Source: an uncultured Lachnospiraceae bacterium (GTDB lineage Bacteria > Bacillota > Clostridia > Lachnospirales > Lachnospiraceae). From it: a stretch of 5,522 bases of DNA. The stretch covers positions 1-5,522 of the forward strand of contig CAMPAX010000165.1 of assembly GCA_946633495.1 (NCBI GenBank). The letters run 5' to 3'. A program made the position numbers and the translations under genes. Of this stretch, positions 5,508 to 5,522 are shown piece by piece (the first letter of the stretch is position 1; the number at the start of each line of letters is the position of its first letter). The notes under the pieces were generated by a model that saw nothing but the letters and a program-made list of their open reading frames with translations, was not told the DNA's origin and did no database searches.

Positions 5508-5522
5508 TGATGATCCGCAGCA

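Noticed and set aside
5471..5522. Plus-strand gene starting ATGATG near 5474 and running off the window
   Set aside because: No ribosome site precedes it, only about 15 codons are visible and they overlap the palindrome; there is not enough evidence to annotate it.

Overview
The window looks like chromosomal DNA of a Gram-positive Clostridia bacterium, most likely a gut Lachnospiraceae relative. The reasons are strong AGGAGG-type ribosome sites, a consensus housekeeping promoter, aromatic cell-wall-binding repeats around a CHAP domain, moderate G+C and the style of the hybrid kinase. The family assignment is inference. All three supported genes lie on the minus strand, so they read from high to low coordinates.

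Layout in reading order. Positions 5522-5377 hold a large hairpin at the window edge, an A/T-rich stretch with direct and inverted repeats (including a WalR-box-like site), and a sigma-A-type promoter (TTTACA, 17 bp, TATAAT). A leader of about 240 nt with several hairpins follows. It leads into a 583-residue membrane-anchored hybrid histidine kinase (3381-5132: two membrane helices, PAS, HisKA, HATPase, receiver). A clear intrinsic terminator (3330-3360) ends that transcript. The next gene (656-3202) encodes a secreted 848-residue peptidoglycan hydrolase: signal peptide, acidic low-complexity stalk with a perfect 30-bp duplication, cell-wall-binding repeats, CHAP catalytic domain, then more binding repeats. 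After a 125-nt gap comes the 5' part of a GMP synthetase ATP-pyrophosphatase gene (1-530, cut by the window edge) that begins without the usual N-terminal glutaminase domain.

How they fit together: the kinase is a separate transcription unit and its partner phosphotransfer protein and output regulator are not in the window. A link between the kinase and the wall hydrolase is only suggested by adjacency and by the WalR-like site near the kinase promoter. GMP synthetase is housekeeping purine metabolism and probably an unrelated neighbour. No CRISPR array, insertion sequence, tRNA or rRNA was seen. Nothing clearly represents a wholly new system. The items most worth a second look are the structured kinase leader, the archaeal-like stand-alone GuaA and the repeat-flanked region upstream of the hydrolase.
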